From Cricetomys ansorgei (lineage: Eukaryota > Chordata > Mammalia > Rodentia > Nesomyidae): a stretch of DNA of 64,000 nt. The stretch lies in NCBI GenBank assembly GCA_026225945.1, contig JAMJFZ010001657.1, forward strand, positions 2,544,501 through 2,608,500. Reading direction: 5' to 3'. A model generated the notes under the pieces. It saw nothing but the letters and a program-made list of their open reading frames with translations, was not told the origin of the DNA and searched no databases. The position numbers were made by a program, and so were the translations under genes. Shown here piece by piece: positions 11,410-22,065 of the stretch; positions within the stretch are counted from its first letter, which is position 1, and each line of letters starts with the position of its first letter.

Positions 11410-11692
11410 TGAACAATCAATTACCTGTACATGTGCACATGTACACTCATACACATGTGGAGCTAGAGGTCAATCTCAGGTGTCTTTCTCAGAAGTGTCC
11501 ACATTGCTTTGCTGACATAACCAAGTCTCTCATCAAGGGCCCTCTGATTCAGCTAGGCTGTCTGGTGAGCCAGTCTCAAGGATCCGTCTCTAGCACTAGG
11601 ATTACACACATGTACCTTTGGAAGGTACCAAGGATTGGGCTTCATGTGTATGGCAAGCACTTTACTGAATGAGCCATTTCCACAGCCTCTGA
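11410..11692 (-). repeat. B4-type SINE, diverged
   Basis: The end reads GGCAAGCACTTTACTGAATG, AGCCATTTCCACAGCC, which is the reverse of a B4 head; CTGATTCAGCTAGGCTG belongs to its B1-like part. Confidence 0.7.
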
Positions 11693-12111
11693 AATACCTG
11701 TTTCTAATCAGAATCACAAGAACACACCACTTTTATCAAGGTAGGCTCATCCATGGAACAGCTCTAAGCTGGCATTTCAGACCGGCAGGGCACAGGTGAT
11801 TCTGGACTCAAAAAGAGCTTGACAAAATAGAACAACCCATTAAATGAATGTTTTTAAAATAAACATTAAATAAACGTTTTTTGAGGCATTATTTTTATCA
11901 TTTATTTATTTTCTTGGTGGGAATCTGTAGGATTCCAACTGAATAAAGGAACCTATTGAGCTAACAGAAGTGAGCAGTTTTGGGCATAGGGTCCAAGCAA
12001 AAATGGATGCTATGACAGTTCTTGCACTCTCTGTGGGGAAAGACGCACTTTCACCTCTCCACAGAGCAATATAAAATACTTGGAAAACTGAATGTAAGTC
12101 CTTGGTAACAT

Positions 12112-12190
12112 TCTAGGCTAGGGGCACGGCTTGGTGGTGAAGCGCTTTCCTAGCATGTGGGAAGCACTGGTTGGAGTCCCTGTTCTAGTG
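12112..12190 (+). repeat. ID-like SINE
   Basis: CTAGGGGCACGGCTTGGTGG, TGAAGCGCTTTCCTAGCATG. Confidence 0.65.
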
Positions 12191-12849
12191 GAGCACAGGA
12201 AATACTTGACATTTATACATTCCTAATTGTATGAATGTACATCATCAGGAAAATGATGTTTTCCAATTATTCTCAGTTTTGATGATAAAGAGTAAAAGTT
12301 CTTAAAATAAATTTAGCTGAGCACATGACCTGAAGGACAGCAAGAAAAAGATGAATGGAACATTCAAAGACTATCTTCCTTGTTGGCTACAAAGCCAGAT
12401 CCAAAGAACTCAGGTGAAAAAGCAGGCTGATCCCAGAAGCAACCATGAGTAAAGTATACCAACAGGGCTTGTCAAGAAAGTATGGGAACAAAGATAGTGT
12501 TCATAAATACTTTTCCATCACTTTCTCCACAGACAGGATGCATCTAACCATTCTTAGTTTACATTTAATTTTCTTGACATCCTGTAAATACAGGCAGTTC
12601 AGAAATACCATCTACAAGTTGTAAATGCCAGCTACAGTGGCTACAGTGTGGGAAGGTGGGATTTTCTCATCTTTCAGACACATTTTTCAGGAAGGCATTG
12701 CAAGGATTAGCAATGGGTTCCTCTAATTCAGTCTCTCTAAAGGAAAGCATTGTCTTAACAGAAAAACATTCCTAGGACCTATTCCAGTGTCACTTCCCTT
12801 TTCCTAAAGCCCACTCAAATTTGGCTTTTTATTCTCCATTTCTTATTGG

Positions 12850-13136
12850 GGGACTATATGTGTGTGCTCCTATGTGTGCCTGCATGTGTCAGACATCTTC
12901 CTCTATAGCTTTCCAGTTTTGTTGTTGTTGTTTTGTCTTGAGACAGGGTCTCTGAACTAGGAACTCACCAAATGTCTAGGTTAGCTGACCTGCAAGCCTC
13001 CAAAGTCTTCCTGTTTCCATTCTGGCCAACACTGGGTTACAAGCACCCACTACCATATAGGGCTATAGAGAATCCAAACTCAGGTCTTCATGCACACACA
13101 GCAAACACATTATCAATGAAGCCACCTCCTCAGCCC
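12850..13136 (-). repeat. B4-type SINE
   Basis: TGTCTTGAGACAGGGTCTC, then CCAAACTCAGGTCTTCATGC and GAAGCCACCTCCTCAGCCC. Confidence 0.7.
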
Positions 13137-13304
13137 TCCATATCTTAGTTTTTTTTAAAAAAAGCATCTGCACAAAATTGCCTCTTAGCTACTGAAATAA
13201 AAGCTTATGTAACATATTTAATTCATAGGACCTACATTTCTACTAATCTCAGAGTAGTAGTTCTTTTCTGACCTTTCTGACTGTATCAATCTAATTTTTA
13301 CCTG

Positions 13305-13430
13305 GGGCAAGGAGTGAGACAGCATCTCATGTAACCAAGGTTATCCAACCGCTGACCCTCCTGCCTCTATCTCTCAATTACAGAGGTACAGAACTGTAAC
13401 TGGGATTACAGTTCATAGTGCCTACCATGT
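13305..13430 (-). repeat. Possible old B1-like SINE
   Basis: GTGAGACAGCATCTCATG, CCTCCTGCCTCTATCTC and CTGGGATTACAG in B1-reverse order; weak. Confidence 0.35.
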
Positions 13431-13680
13431 CACTAATTTTTAAAATTAATTTTGCCATCTGCTAATTACAACAAATAATCTAACCTATCAACTTCTGAGT
13501 GGTATTGCTTGAAGAAATAAACCAAAAAGCACTTCTAGATTCAGAGTTAAGAGGAATAATAGACATCAAAGTTCAATCAAATTTACAGATTACTAAATTC
13601 TGAAACTAAGAGAAGCAAATAATTTTCAAAATTAACCTGTAAATAAAACTGAAATTTCAGAGACTTTCCTAGAAATTCTG

Positions 13681-13795
13681 CTTGCTTGCTTGCTTGTTTT
13701 TTTTTTTTTTTTTCACTACTGGGGACTAGACTCAGAACCATGCAGAGCCAGACAAGCACTCCACCAGCTGAGCAGGTATCCTCAGTCTTACAGAT
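13681..13795 (-). repeat. (CTTG)n, T-run and ID-like SINE
   Basis: CTTGCTTGCTTG, a run of 17 T, then GGGGACTAGACTCAGAACC and CCACCAGCTGAGCAGGTATC: ID in reverse, as part of an older composite. Confidence 0.6.
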
Positions 13796-14361
13796 GGACA
13801 GACTAAAATAAGTAAAAGGTGAAATTCCAACCCATCTTCCTTTTCCAATTAAAATCTGCTCATCGGGAAACTGAGTTTTTGTGAGAAAATAGCAAATCCC
13901 AGTATTTTCTCCTTAACAAGACTGTATGTCTCCCATGCTTGGACTAAAGTATCATTTCAATGGGACATAATGAGGGGGAGACTGGAATGTGTTAAGCTCA
14001 CTCCCTGAGTTATAGTTTTTCAAAAGCTTCATTTACAATGCATTCATTCCCTGGGTCCACCAAAGCTAGTGGTTCCCAGAACGAAAAACTGGAAAGCTGA
14101 GAGGGAATCCATTCCTGACACAACAGCTAAAAGTCTTTACAAGCCAATGAAGAGCTGTTTTTCTCGGCCTTACAAGAACACCACCACTGAAAACTCATTT
14201 TCTTTCCTCAGAACCTTACTATCTCTATATCTCTGCCCTAATCTCTACTGAGTAAAGGAAGATAACGATGTGCTAAGAACTGTTGCCTATCACCTGTCTC
14301 CTAAGGAAAATAAAGTCCACAGCAGCCTAGCATCAATAACTAATACGCTCAGAAGTTTACT

Positions 14362-14497
14362 GTTGTTTTTTGAGACATTGTTTTATGTAGTCCTGGTTGT
14401 CCTGGAACTTGCTATGTGGACCAGGCTAGCCTCTATAGAGATCCTCCTGCCTCTGCCTTCCAAATGCCGGGACTAACGGTGTGCACCACCACACTGG
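14362..14497 (-). repeat. B1 SINE
   Basis: TTTTTTGAGACATTG, GTCCTGGTTGTCCTGG and GGACTAACGGTGTGCACCACC. Confidence 0.85.
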
Positions 14498-15287
14498 ATC
14501 TCATACTCAGAAGTTTTATGTACAAAATCACTGCAAAGTTTTAGTAACAAACTAACATGAAATGTAAATTGGGTAGATTCCTAAACACCACCATTCCACC
14601 CCCACCAGAGGCCAAGTGGGAAACAGACAATCTTTTGTAAGCAAAAAAGCCCTCCTCTCTTTTTCCTAGATGATAAAGGTCTCACTCTGTACTATACAAA
14701 GAACGTGCACTTTGCTATTAAATTCCTCTCAACCCTTTCTACTTCAAATATCTTAAGCACAAAACTCCCAAGAAAAATTTCCCGGGAATACTCAAAACAG
14801 AAAATAAAGTTCAAAGAAATTCAGGGAAAGAATGAAAGGGACAAGGAGCCCACAGTCCCTTCTCTTTCACAGATGGAACCCTGTTAGCATTTTAGAAGAT
14901 GAGGTGCACATTACCATTAGATGAGGAGGGATAAGAACGATGAAGTAGAATACTAGATTTTATCAAAAAGACAAAAAACAAACAAAAAACCCCCTATCTT
15001 TCCTAACAGTTTCAAAGCATTTGGAGGCACAGAGATCAGCACTACACATTGTTTTACTAAGTACAGGGCAGCATGGTGAGAGCTGCAACTGGGTTATACT
15101 TTACCTTCCGTTTTATCCTTCCAAATATTTACATTTCTTTTGTTGGCTTCTTAACTCTCAGTCTTTTTACCTTTATGAAGTGATCTGATACAGCTCAAGT
15201 CAACGTGTTCTGTTTCCCAGGGGCTGAGGGGACACTGACTTGTTTAAAAATAAAGATGGGAAAGAAACCATTATTGTCTAATAGACC

Positions 15288-15398
15288 TTTCTTTTTGAGA
15301 AAGGGGTTCACTGGGTAGCTGGCCTAGCACTTGCCGTGATCCTCCTGCTTCAGTTCCCGACTACTGGAATTACAGGCATGAGCCATCATGCACGACTA
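15288..15398 (-). repeat. Old B1-like SINE
   Basis: CTTTTTGAGAAAGGGGTTC, GATCCTCCTGCTTCAG and GGAATTACAGGCATGAGCC. Confidence 0.65.
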
Positions 15399-15899
15399 GA
15401 GTGCCTGCTTCTTAATAGAGAACTCGGGGTTTATCTAGTCCTCTTCTAGTCCATTTTGCCACCAGCATACCACTGAGGACCAAAGAAGGCTGAGGAGGGA
15501 GGCAACATCCTTAAGCCCAGCTGGGTCTTTGTTTCCTTGCACCGATGTACTGGCTTTGCAAAGTAACCCAATTCCCATCAGCAAACATCCCAGATGTACT
15601 GAAAGGACTTTTCTCCGATGAGATTTTGAGCTAGTGCGTCTGTTCGACAGCCTGGGAAATTCAGAAGGGAGCTAAAAATTCGGATTTTTCATTTACATCG
15701 GACGAAAACCCGGGACCTCTCTCGTGGTATTTTTCAACTTTAAGTCTCTTCTGCCCAATTAATGGCATGCGCTTTTGTTCTTTTGCTACCCACAAAAGAA
15801 AAGGGGGAACACAGAAAAAGGGAGGGGAAAAGAAAAATGAAAAACCCCCTCTTTCTCTTCCCCTGAGGAAGCCCCTACCTCCAAGAGTCCCAAGATGTA

Positions 15900-16850
15900 A
15901 GAAGCCTATGGGATGTTTACCGTCTCACGGTGACCCGCATCTCAGCGCCTTTATTCCAGAGGCCACGAATCCATCAAGCACAACCGTCTCATCCCAGGGC
16001 AAATCCGTCGACCCCGAGACACCACCACGGGGGCGGCCGGGGAGTGCGCGGCGCAGGGAGCCGCCGACTTTGCAAAGTGATGGGCAGCAGGGGACAACTT
16101 TCCGGCGTCGGATGGCGAGGGGTCGGCCGGGGGCTGCGGGGGGAGCGGCGGCGCCGAAGCCGGGCGCATCGCCCTCCAGCCTACGTCCCCGCGGCGCCCG
16201 GCTCAGGAACCGGCTCGGGCCGGCCTCGCTCCCCGCAGGCGGCCGGCGCGGGGACCCTCCGCGTCCACACTCGCACAGGTTGGTTGCCCAGCGCGGGCGG
16301 GACGGACCGGCCCCGCCGCCTTCCCGAGGCATCCCCGCCCGGAGCGGCCGCGGCCCCGAACTCCGCGCCGCCTACCCCGACCCCGCTCGGGCCCGGCCGC
16401 TCGCCAGCCGCCGCTCCGCGCCCGCCTCAGCAGCGCCGGCCTCGGGCTTTTGTTCGGCCGCGACGCGAGCAGCGAGCGCCGCCTGAGGAGGGGCGGCCGG
16501 GCTGGGGCGGGCGCCTCGGCGCTCTCTGCACGCTCCGCTCCCTGCCCGCCCTCCCTGCCCCGGAGGGAGCGCCTGCCGCGGGACTCACCTCACCGCCGGT
16601 CTCCGGGCTCCCCCGGGCTGCACCGCCAACCCCGCAGGCGGCCGCGCGTCCCTCAGGTCCCCCGAGCGGCCGAGGACCACCGGCGCGACGAGCCTCGGAG
16701 AGCGTCGGGGCGCGCGGCCCGGGGAGGAAGGTGCGCGCGCACGTGCCGCGCATGCGCGCTGCGCCCAGCCTTCCAAGCCCGAGCCTGGCTGTGCGGGGCT
16801 GACCCGCGCTTCGTTGTTCTCCGCTTGGCTTCCTAGGTGATGGTGACGCC
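15900..16850 (-). promoter_or_regulatory. Fzd3: CpG island, probable Fzd3 promoter
   Basis: A sharp block of GC-rich, CpG-dense DNA in otherwise AT-rich sequence, with many GC-box-like GGGCGG/CCGCCC strings. A perfect NRF1-type palindrome GCGCATGCGC lies at 16748-16757 and an E-box CACGTG at 16740-16745. Read on the minus strand, GGTGAG followed by GTGAGTCC gives a strong splice donor at 16589/16588, suggesting a non-coding exon 1 to its right. Long open frames cross the island on both strands because stop codons are AT-rich; they are not genes. The direction is inferred from gene order and this donor. Confidence 0.8.
16589..16770 (-). other. Fzd3: Candidate Fzd3 non-coding exon 1
   Basis: The left boundary is the minus-strand donor GTGAGT starting at 16588. 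The right boundary (transcription start) is a guess placed near the NRF1-type palindrome at 16748-16757. No protein is assigned. Cap-selected RNA ends would settle the start. Confidence 0.4.
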
Positions 16851-17244
16851 TTGAGCTGCCTCGCGTCGGCTTAGTGGTCCCCAGCGCAGGAGGCGTTCGT
16901 CTGAAATGTGCCGGGTCCTCCATGCAAAGCCCTCCTGAGGCAGGCTCCCAGTAAGAGTCCACGAACACCTGCTCTGAGATCCGGTGTGCCACCCTCAGGA
17001 CCCCGGGGACCCGTCTGGGAGCAGGTCACCCTCGGCGGAGGGTAGTACCGCCTACAGGTAGCAAGGGACACCCGGCCTGTTGCAACGCTTCACTCTGACT
17101 AGCGACGCAGGTGCACGGTCTCCATCCTCTCCGCCAAGACCTTACTATAAACAGATGGAGTTTATGCTTACCGGTAGCATGCCTCATCTTCTCCTTAAAA
17201 AAGGCTTCCCTCCCCCTTTACGACGTGCAGGACTTGTGAGCTGA

Positions 17245-17400
17245 AAGATTCTTTAGAGGTCATCTAAACGCAATTTTATTTTTTCACCCAACAGGGAGAA
17301 GAACGCTCAGAAAGGTTGGATGTTTTACTTAAAGAACCACGCAGCGTTTCAATGCCAGAGTCTGGTTTCAATCAACTGCGATTGCTTTTCTCTTTGCTAC
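17245..17400 (+). repeat. MIR remnant
   Basis: TTAGAGGTCATCTAAACGC, then AACGCTCAGAAAGGTTGG and AATGCCAGAGTCTGGTTTC keep the MIR order. Confidence 0.6.
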
Positions 17401-17547
17401 AGTGTTTTACCTTTCTTTTTATCTTCAATTTAGAGTTCGTAGTATCTTTAGGTTCTCTTGGTAGCTCACAGGATTTACAGCCACATCGGGCAACTGTTGC
17501 AAGTGAGTGTACTTAATACAACTGACCTGTATAGTTAAGATGATAAC

Positions 17548-17827
17548 GTATGGGCTGGCGTTATTTATGGTTCTGTTGGTAAAGCACTTGCTATACAAGC
17601 AGAAGGACCTGAGTTATACCCCAGAACCCACAAAAACCCAGTCCTAATAGCAGGCACTTGTAATCCCAGTGCTGGGGGTTTGGGGTGGAGACAAGGATAT
17701 TCCTGGAACTAGCTGGTCACTCAGTCTAGCCCTTTGGGTGAATCCCCAGGCCAGTAAGAGATTTGTCTCAAAAAACAAGGTAGAGAGCAGCTGATAAAAA
17801 CACCTCTGGTTGACCTCTGGCCTCTAG

Positions 17828-17871
<44 letters not shown>
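17548..17871 (+). repeat. B4 SINE ending in (CA)n
   Basis: TATGGGCTGGCGTTATTTATG, CACTTGTAATCCCAGTGCTGG, GACCTCTGGCCTCTAGG, then about 20 CA units at 17831-17871. Confidence 0.85.
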
Positions 17872-17874
<3 letters not shown>

Positions 17875-18740
17875 TGGGGAGGGCAGAGACAGAAACATAC
17901 ATAATTTTCTAAGGTTCTCAAATAATGCAGTGAATATTGAAAAGTCTTGTGCTTGATGGGCCAGCATGATAAATAAAATCTGAAACAACAAATTGCATTC
18001 TCCTTATTGACATTTGTACAGCAACATTTTTAGGACAGTAGCATTGATTCTTAGGGCCATTCCAGGCAAGTCAGAGTGTCCTGGGAGCCAGCGATGCCTC
18101 TTGATGAGAGTGAGTAAAGACGCAGACAGCATATGGGGGATACTTTGTGCTTGCTTTATGCATTGCCGGATCCCTGTAGCTAAAGTACTGAAAATGTTGT
18201 TTTCTGGGAGCCTTCTTATTCAAGGCACAGATCATCCTGTAAAACAGACACAGGCCACACCACTGCTCACGGCAGTCGGTCGGAAGGACACAGACACAAA
18301 TACAAATATATCAACATGATTAAGTCCCATAAATACAATATTTAGCAGAAAAAGAAACTATGATATATATGAGTGGTGGTGCATCTTTAAAAACTGGTCA
18401 GAATAAATTGCTGATAAGAGTGAACATATATCTAATGAAAATATCAAAAAGGAACGAGAAGGGTGCACACTCTTTTTGTGGCAATGTGGCAAATGGCTTT
18501 CTAGACATTGGGAGGACAATGGGATCTGCAGGCAGAAAGAGCTACTACATGTCTGGTAAACATTCACAGAGAGAGGGGGGTCAGGGAGCACAAACGACAA
18601 ATGGTAACATTTTGCAACATCTTTGTGGAGGTACAGGTATTTGTTATGAAAGTCTCTATGCTTTTCTTTATATTTGATAAGCTCCACACAAAAGTAGTGT
18701 CAAAGTATCACAGACACTGGGCTATGTGTGCATGTTCCCT

Positions 18741-18800
18741 AGGAACAAAGTGGGAATGGGGTGACTCACAAGGAACACAATGGAAATGGGGTGACTCATT
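18741..18800. promoter_or_regulatory. 30-bp tandem duplication carrying two perfect AP-1 sites
   Basis: Two adjacent 30-bp units start AGGAACA at 18741 and 18771, and each ends GGGGTGACTCA. TGACTCA occurs at 18762-18768 and 18792-18798, exactly 30 bp apart and so on nearly the same helical face. The units differ at only a few positions. The site sits between the two promoters. Regulatory function is inference. Confidence 0.45.
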
Positions 18801-19189
18801 CCCCTTTGGGGGAACAGTCAGATGGAGAAGCTGTAGGACATGAGGAGACCCAGAAGGTGCTAACAGCATAGAACAGAGACGGAAGGGATCTTCTATCAGG
18901 AATAAAAACATTCAAATCCCACAGGGATAACGTGAGATGCTTTCTACGTCCCATCTCCCTTTCTTTCTATGTTGTAACCACTAATAGAAAGCTTTTAACA
19001 AGCGGGAACTTCACAGAGAGACTCAGCCACCCAGGCATTGTTAAAACTGGTCCCTTTCTGGATGAACCCGTTTTTGAAGCCATAAATGTTAACTGGTAAT
19101 GCATGGTAATTTAGTATGACATCTCTACCTGCCTCCCCCAGGCCACCCCCTCATATCCCCAAAGGCTTTGTTTATTCATTTACATACAA

Positions 19190-19370
19190 GCTGGTCATGT
19201 GGAAAACCACTAGGTTGGAATCCAGACAACCTAGGTTCTAATTTCAGCTTGGCCACTTACTGATCCTTTGTTAACTTAGGAAAAGCACCAACCTCCATGA
19301 GATCCACTTTCCCCTTTTCATTTAAATTGGAGATATGCAAATGATGCCTATTTAAAAATTATGAAACATA
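19190..19370 (+). repeat. MIR
   Basis: CTAGGTTGGAATCCAGACAAC, then TTGGCCACTTACTGATCC and CCTTTTCATTTAAATTGGAG. Confidence 0.7.
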
Positions 19371-19552
19371 AGGCTGGCACTCTGGCTGAGTGGGTAAAGG
19401 CATTTGCTGCTAAACCTTATCACCTGAGTTTGAACCCTGGACCTACATGATGGAGAGAACTGACTTCCAAAAGTTGTTCTCTGACCTCCACACATGGCAC
19501 ACACATGCCCACACGCAGACACAGACATGCACAAATAAATAAATGTAAATTT
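19371..19552 (+). repeat. B4-like SINE
   Basis: GGCTGGCACTCTGGCTGAGTG, GGTAAAGGCATTTGCTGC, TTCTCTGACCTCCACACATGG, AAATAAATAAATG tail. Confidence 0.75.
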
Positions 19553-19579
19553 CAAAGTACACTATTAAAAAATAAAAAT

Positions 19580-19725
19580 GAAGTCAGGAGGTGGTGGCAC
19601 ACGCCTTTAATCCCAGCACTCAGGAGGCAGAGGCAGACAGATCTCTGAGTTTGAGGCCAGCCTGGTCTACAGAGCGAGTTACAGGAACAGCCAGAGTTGC
19701 ACAGAGAAACCCTGTCTACAAACAA
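19580..19725 (+). repeat. B1 SINE
   Basis: GTGGCACACGCCTTTAATCC, GAGGCCAGCCTGGTCTACAG, AGAGAAACCCTGTCTAC. Confidence 0.95.
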
Positions 19726-19759
<34 letters not shown>

Positions 19760-19796
19760 ATGTATACATATGTATATACATACACATGTGTGTGAT
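19726..19796. repeat. (TA)n(TG)n microsatellite
   Basis: Alternating TA then TG steps, growing out of the B1 tail. Confidence 0.95.
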
Positions 19797-20185
19797 GAAA
19801 CTTGTAGGATTTATAGGACTGCTTAAGTTGGAGGAGAGATCATTGTTTTAGCAAGCAAAGACAATATGGAAGTTTTGGTTCTTGTTTTAGGTTCTGAGGT
19901 TAATTCTTGGCTAGATGGTGCTCTCAAAAATTGCTTTGCACTCTGGATGCAGGCATGGGACTTCGAACTTCTGGAATCCTTCAGAACTTGCTATTACAGC
20001 TACTAGATCCCTGAGCTTTATGTTTTGTGCACATTGCACTGTCCAGTTTCTCTCATTAGATTTCTCGTGTGTTTTATACAGGGTTTTGGAGCTGGAGCTG
20101 GTCTCCAATTCCCTATGTACCTGAAGCTGTCATAAGACCCCTCCCTGATCCTCCTCTCTCCACCTCTGGAGAGTTAGGATCATAG

Positions 20186-20347
20186 TTCTTCTTCTTCTCC
20201 TTCTTCTCCTTCTTCTCCTTCTTCTTCTCCTCCTCCTCCTTCTCCTTCTTCTTCTTTCCTCCTCCTCCTCCTCTTCCTCCTTCCTCTCCTCCTCCTTCTT
20301 CTTGCTCTTCTTCTCTTTCTTTCCTTCCTCTTTTTCTCTTTCTTTTT
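20186..20347. repeat. Polypyrimidine tract (CTT/CCT)n
   Basis: About 160 bp of almost pure C/T on the plus strand with CTT and CCT triplet periodicity, a few G interruptions and an imperfect mirror-like structure. It lies about 140 bp left of the Fbxo16 promoter block. The reading frames through it are low-complexity artefacts. Confidence 0.9.
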
Positions 20348-20479
20348 TGCCTGCATTCCCTGGTTCCCACTACAAGATAGGTGCCCAATACATTTAACAA
20401 ATTAAATGTGACTGGATTTTAAAAACGAAAACAAAAACAAAACAAAGCAAAGCAAAAAACCTAAATTCAGAGTTATTCT

Positions 20480-21077
20480 TACAACGGCGTGCCATCTGCT
20501 GGTTCCCTGGTGTATCTGTCACTCAGGTCGGAGCAGTTCCCCTACGACCTCGACCTCGTCCTCCTTTTTCCTCTGCAGGTGCTTTCCTTTCATCTAACCC
20601 TCCAACCCTCTTCCACCTTGGGCAGTCTTAAAACCCGGCACGGCGGAGTTTAAATGTCGGAGCTCCCAAGTGACCAAAACAACATAACTGGGCATGCTCG
20701 GGAGGAAAAAGCTGTTTTGGAACACAAACGCAGCAAGTCTTGAAATAAGATTTTTAAAGGCTGCTGGTTTCAGGATTGGATAGGGCTTCCTTCCAGCGCT
20801 CCATCAAGACGTTACAGCTTTCCCCACTCGCCGCCACACTTTCTCCTTTTATCGCAGTGCCCAATTTTGGAGCCAGCCCTACTTCGATGCCCTGGCCAAT
20901 CAAGAGACCACACATTGTTGCCTAAGAGACCCCGGATGCCAACGACAGGATTTATAGATGGTGATTGGACTGCTGGAAGCGGTGAGGTGGGGGCTGGAAG
21001 GAGTCAAAGAAAGCTTTCCTAGTGCAACGATGGCAACCCCGGAGCCAGAGGCTTGAAGAAGGAGGCCAGCTGCTGAG
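20480..21077 (+). promoter_or_regulatory. Fbxo16: Probable Fbxo16 promoter and non-coding exon 1
   Basis: Roughly 600 bp of single-copy DNA with more than 20 CpGs, far above the flanks. CCAAT boxes occur at about 20896 (GGCCAATC) and in reverse near 20964 (ATTGG). An X-box-like GTTGCC lies at 20917 and a GGCAAC half-site near 21032. A good donor, GCTGAG followed by GTGAGAAA, lies at 21077/21078, so a non-coding exon 1 probably ends at 21077. A second donor-like GTGAGG is near 20983. It lies about 4.4 kb from the Fzd3 island, which agrees with my memory of the human arrangement. The start site is not defined. Confidence 0.6.
20488..20502 (-). promoter_or_regulatory. CTCF-like motif at the left edge of the Fbxo16 promoter
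   Basis: Read on the minus strand, CCAGCAGATGGCACG matches the CTCF core consensus CCASYAGRKGGCRSY at 14 of 15 positions. It is in non-repeat DNA between the two divergent promoters. Occupancy is not known from sequence. Confidence 0.5.
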
Positions 21078-21584
21078 GTGAGAAACAGTGGGCAGGGCAG
21101 GAAAATGATGGAGATTCGGAGAGAGCTCCCTAGCTTCCCACAAGCCTTGCCCGGGGCTCCTGGGGATTGCAGTCCGCTGCAGTTTCAGTGGTTGCTTCAC
21201 ACATATGAAATTAACAACCATCAATTATGTGCAGGCCAAGCATTAGCTTTTAAGACCATACATTATAGTGCTTACTTAGTTTTTAACTGGTTGAATATAA
21301 GGTGAATTCGTATTTAAATCTACGCATCCTCTATTTCCGAACACTGTGTGAGATTCCCCTTGTCTAATGATATTACAGTGTACCGTGGGCAAATTGTGTG
21401 TCAGCAGTGAAATTCAATCCTAGTCTGTGTTGTAACTTACAAATAAAACCCTGACAATCCTGAGTATTTCCTCTGCAACCAGGTTCATCGTGTTCCAAGT
21501 TTCAGCATGCAATACCACGAAGTTTAATCCTCAAACTGTGCCCCCCTCCCCCGTTCTCCACCATGACATTTCTTCCTCCCATTG

Positions 21585-21700
21585 AGTAACAAATATTTAT
21601 TGAGCATCTATTATGTACGGCTATTATGTATGTGATTGGAATTGAGATGGGTAATGTCAGAAGAACACACAAGCCCAAAAACCTCAGGATTTCATGCCAC
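21585..21700 (-). repeat. L2 3'-end remnant
   Basis: AACAAATATTTATTGAGCATC and TATTATGTACGGC, reverse of the L2 3' end. Confidence 0.65.
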
Positions 21701-21894
21701 TATCCTTACAGTGGTCAGGCTGTCTGTGGATCTGGACAGAGTGCAGGGAACCACAGAAGTAGCCTGAAACAGTTACAGTGAGTTGACCCAGATTTCATGT
21801 TGAGCAGTTGGAATTCCATAGCCATTGGTGAGATGTGAAGGTTTTGAGTTGAAAAGTGACTTCACTGACTGGTCATTTAAAAACAAACAAACAA

Positions 21895-22050
21895 CTATGG
21901 TTGGATGTGGTATTGCAGGCCTTTAATCCCAGCACTGAGGACAGGCAGGTGGAACTTTGTGAGTTTGAGGCCACCCTGGTCTACATAGCCAATTCCAGGC
22001 CAGCCAGGGATACAAAGTGAGACTCTATTTCAAAACAAAAACAAGATAAA
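21895..22050 (+). repeat. B1 SINE
   Basis: GCAGGCCTTTAATCCCAGC, GTTTGAGGCCACCCTGG, GACTCTATTTCAAAAC. Confidence 0.92.
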
Positions 22051-22065
22051 ACAAAACAAATCTCA

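Larger units (their letters stand above)
7039..16588 (-). other. Fzd3: Fzd3 5' UTR intron region
   Basis: This lies between the coding exon and the candidate exon 1 donor in the CpG island. It holds many plus- and minus-strand SINEs. The stretches 7050-8390, 8545-8940, 9180-9420, 9650-10020, 11700-12110, 12190-12845, 13440-13670, 13800-14360, 14500-15285 and 15400-15900 contain no gene or repeat that I recognise. One or more small non-coding 5' UTR exons could be hidden here; none can be called from sequence alone. Confidence 0.55.
1..16800 (-). other. Fzd3: Fzd3 gene, 5' part (promoter, 5' UTR region, first coding exon, flanking introns)
   Basis: The span runs from the CpG-island promoter (right) to the left window edge and is transcribed leftward. 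Only one coding exon (7038-6850) is in the window. The large exon encoding the rest of the cysteine-rich domain is absent, so it must lie left of base 1, more than 6.8 kb from the first coding exon. The gene assignment rests on the exon's protein sequence. Extension to the CpG island is inference, from the expected head-to-head order with Fbxo16 and from a minus-strand donor inside the island. Non-coding 5' UTR exons between 7.05 and 16.6 kb could not be placed. Confidence 0.8.
16851..20480. other. Spacer between the divergent Fzd3 and Fbxo16 promoters
   Basis: It contains MIR copies near 17245-17400 and 19190-19370, a B4 with a CA repeat at 17548-17871, a B4-like element and a B1 at 19371-19725, a TA/TG microsatellite and a long pyrimidine tract. 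The part from 17880 to 19190 has no recognisable repeat apart from the 30-bp tandem pair with AP-1 sites at 18741-18800. No coding exon is visible. Confidence 0.6.

Noticed and set aside
15767..16992. Long overlapping open frames on both strands (up to 290 codons)
   Set aside because: They lie in the CpG island, where GC-rich sequence lacks stop codons. They overlap on both strands and show only A/P/R/G-rich low-complexity protein with no domain.
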